Source: Phascolarctobacterium sp.
GTDB taxonomy: Bacteria; Bacillota; Negativicutes; Acidaminococcales; Acidaminococcaceae
Assembly (NCBI GenBank): GCA_022718015.1
Contig: JAIHZV010000069.1
Coordinates: 1 to 6,413, forward strand
Length of the DNA: 6,413 nt
Direction of reading: 5' to 3'
Shown: one piece after another, positions 5,200 through 6,413 of the stretch
Numbering within the stretch: the first letter of the stretch is position 1
How the letters are laid out: each line of letters begins with the position of its first letter
Translations under genes and position numbers: made by a program
Notes under the pieces: model-generated
Databases searched by the model: none
Told to the model about the DNA's origin: nothing
Seen by the model: only the letters and a program-made list of their open reading frames with translations

Positions 5200-6413
5200 A
5201 TGGCAGATAAGTTTTTAGTAATAGATGGCAGCAGCCTGATTCACCGTGCGTTTTTTGCTTTGCCGCCGCTGATGACGAAGCAGGGACTGCATACGGGTGC
5301 TGTGTATGGCTTATGCAATATGCTGATCAAGCTTTTGGGCGATTTACAGCCGGCATATATGGCTGTTGCTTTTGATAAATCACGCAAAACCTTCCGTACA
5401 GAGCTGTACGCAGATTACAAGGGGCAGCGTAAGCCGACGCCGAGCGAGCTGAGCGAGCAGTTTCCACTGGCGATGAAGGTGCTGGGCACGATGGGCATTC
5501 CGACTCTGGAGCTTGATAACTACGAGGCAGATGACATCATCGGCACCTTTGCTGTGCATGCGCCTGAGGATGTGGAGGTTATCATCGTTACGGGCGACCG
5601 CGACGAGCTGCAGCTTGTGGATACGCGCACGAAGGTTTATTATACGAAGCGCGGCATCAGTGATATCCAGATTTTTGACGAGGCAGAGTTTGCCGCAAAT
5701 TATGAAGGCTTGGTACCGAAGCAGCTTATTGAGCTGAAGGGATTGATGGGCGATGCCTCGGATAATATTCCCGGCGTGCCGGGCGTAGGGCCGAAGACTG
5801 CGCTCAAGCTGATTAAGGAATATGGAAATGTGGAGACGGTGCTGGAGAATATCGACAAGGTTTCCGGCAAAGCGCTGAAGGCGAAGCTGGCAGATAACAA
5901 AGAGTCTGCGCTGCTGTCGAAGAAGCTGGCGACCATATGCACGGAGGCGCCTGTGGATACGGATATAGCGAGGTATGCCCTCGCTCCTCTGCGTGAGGAA
6001 GCACGCACGCTGCTGCAGGATTTGGAATTCCGCAATATGTACGATCGCTTTGCGTCTGTGCTGGGCGGAGCGCAGCACAGCTTTGATTTGTTTGGCGAGA
6101 CCGTCGAGCAGGAGAGCGCGCCGACGGAGCATGTAACGCTGCCTGCGCAGGCAGAGCAGCTTTTTGCAGCGCTGAAGGCTTGCAATGAGGCTGTGCCTGT
6201 CGCCGTGACTGTGAGCGGTCAGCTGCCGGAGCTGTATTTCAGCAGGGCAGAGCTGCTTTTGGAGGGCAAGGTTTATATTTTAGACAGCTTCAGCAGCTGT
6301 TGGGATAAATTTGATGCATGGCTGGCAGACGCTGACTGCAAAAAGCTGACGGTGGACAGCAAGGAGCTGTACAAGTGCTGCCTGTGCCGCAAAGTGCAGG
6401 CGCAGGGCATTGT
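5200..6413 (+). CDS. polA: DNA polymerase I, N-terminal part (runs off the window end)
   Basis: The frame is open from ATG 5200 (AAGGAG at 5189-5194, five nt before it) to the window edge, giving 404 codons of an expected ~870-900. Pol I fills gaps and removes RNA primers in replication and repair. Residues 1 to about 290 are the 5' nuclease (FEN-like) domain. Its metal-binding acidic residues are visible: Asp9 in VIDGSS, Asp59 in AFDK, Glu109/Asp111/Asp112 in YEADD, Asp133/Asp135 in TGDRDEL, and Asp185/Asp188 in GDASDNIPGVPGVGPKTA, which also begins the helix-hairpin-helix. A linker (SFDLFGETVEQ, 294-304) leads to the region of the 3'-5' exonuclease domain (about 310 on). There the expected acidic D-x-E is replaced by VPVAVTVSG (332-340), suggesting no proofreading. 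The polymerase domain lies outside the window. Confidence 0.95.
   Translation, partial: MADKFLVIDGSSLIHRAFFALPPLMTKQGLHTGAVYGLCNMLIKLLGDLQPAYMAVAFDKSRKTFRTELYADYKGQRKPTPSELSEQFPLAMKVLGTMGIPTLELDNYEADDIIGTFAVHAPEDVEVIIVTGDRDELQLVDTRTKVYYTKRGISDIQIFDEAEFAANYEGLVPKQLIELKGLMGDASDNIPGVPGVGPKTALKLIKEYGNVETVLENIDKVSGKALKAKLADNKESALLSKKLATICTEAPVDTDIARYALAPLREEARTLLQDLEFRNMYDRFASVLGGAQHSFDLFGETVEQESAPTEHVTLPAQAEQLFAALKACNEAVPVAVTVSGQLPELYFSRAELLLEGKVYILDSFSSCWDKFDAWLADADCKKLTVDSKELYKCCLCRKVQAQGI

Noticed and set aside
5380..6185. Minus-strand open frames of 250 and 161 codons opposite polA
   Set aside because: They overlap the real polA frame in antisense and show Arg/Leu/Gln-rich or Ser-rich low-complexity translation without motifs.

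Overview
The window looks like an ordinary chromosomal stretch of a low-to-mid GC Firmicute. The 5S rRNA, the strong AGGAGG-type ribosome binding sites, the TATAAT promoters (often with an upstream TG) and the hairpin-plus-T-run terminators all fit. A member of the Negativicutes (for example an Acidaminococcaceae-like gut anaerobe) is my best guess from overall impression, but nothing here proves it. All supported genes lie on the + strand.

Layout: (1) positions 1-92 are the 3' part of a 5S rRNA, the end of an rRNA operon, closed by a perfect 18-bp hairpin terminator. (2) Positions 133-417 hold no convincing gene but are rich in inverted repeats; this is the least explained part of the window. 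(3) Positions 418-2204 are a single-gene unit for an NhaC-family Na+/H+ antiporter with a near-consensus promoter, an AT-rich upstream tract and its own terminator. (4) Positions 2237-3247 are dapF (diaminopimelate epimerase) with its own promoter and terminator. (5) Positions 3256-4543 are dapL (LL-diaminopimelate aminotransferase), probably with its own promoter, and a terminator. (6) Positions 4583-5103 are a small secreted protein of unknown function, again a single-gene unit. (7) From 5139 to the window end is polA (DNA polymerase I), cut off by the window edge after 404 codons.

How the genes work together: DapL converts tetrahydrodipicolinate to LL-diaminopimelate in one step, and DapF epimerises it to meso-diaminopimelate for lysine and peptidoglycan. 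The two genes are therefore consecutive steps of the DapL variant of the pathway, although a terminator separates them. The antiporter, the secreted protein and polA have no evident functional link to them. The repeated pattern is of monocistronic genes, each with its own promoter and terminator.

I did not find a defence system, mobile element, CRISPR array or other clearly new system. The best candidates for follow-up are the structured intergenic region after the rRNA operon, the repeated TTAGCTT motif around the dapF promoter, and the apparent loss of proofreading residues in PolA.
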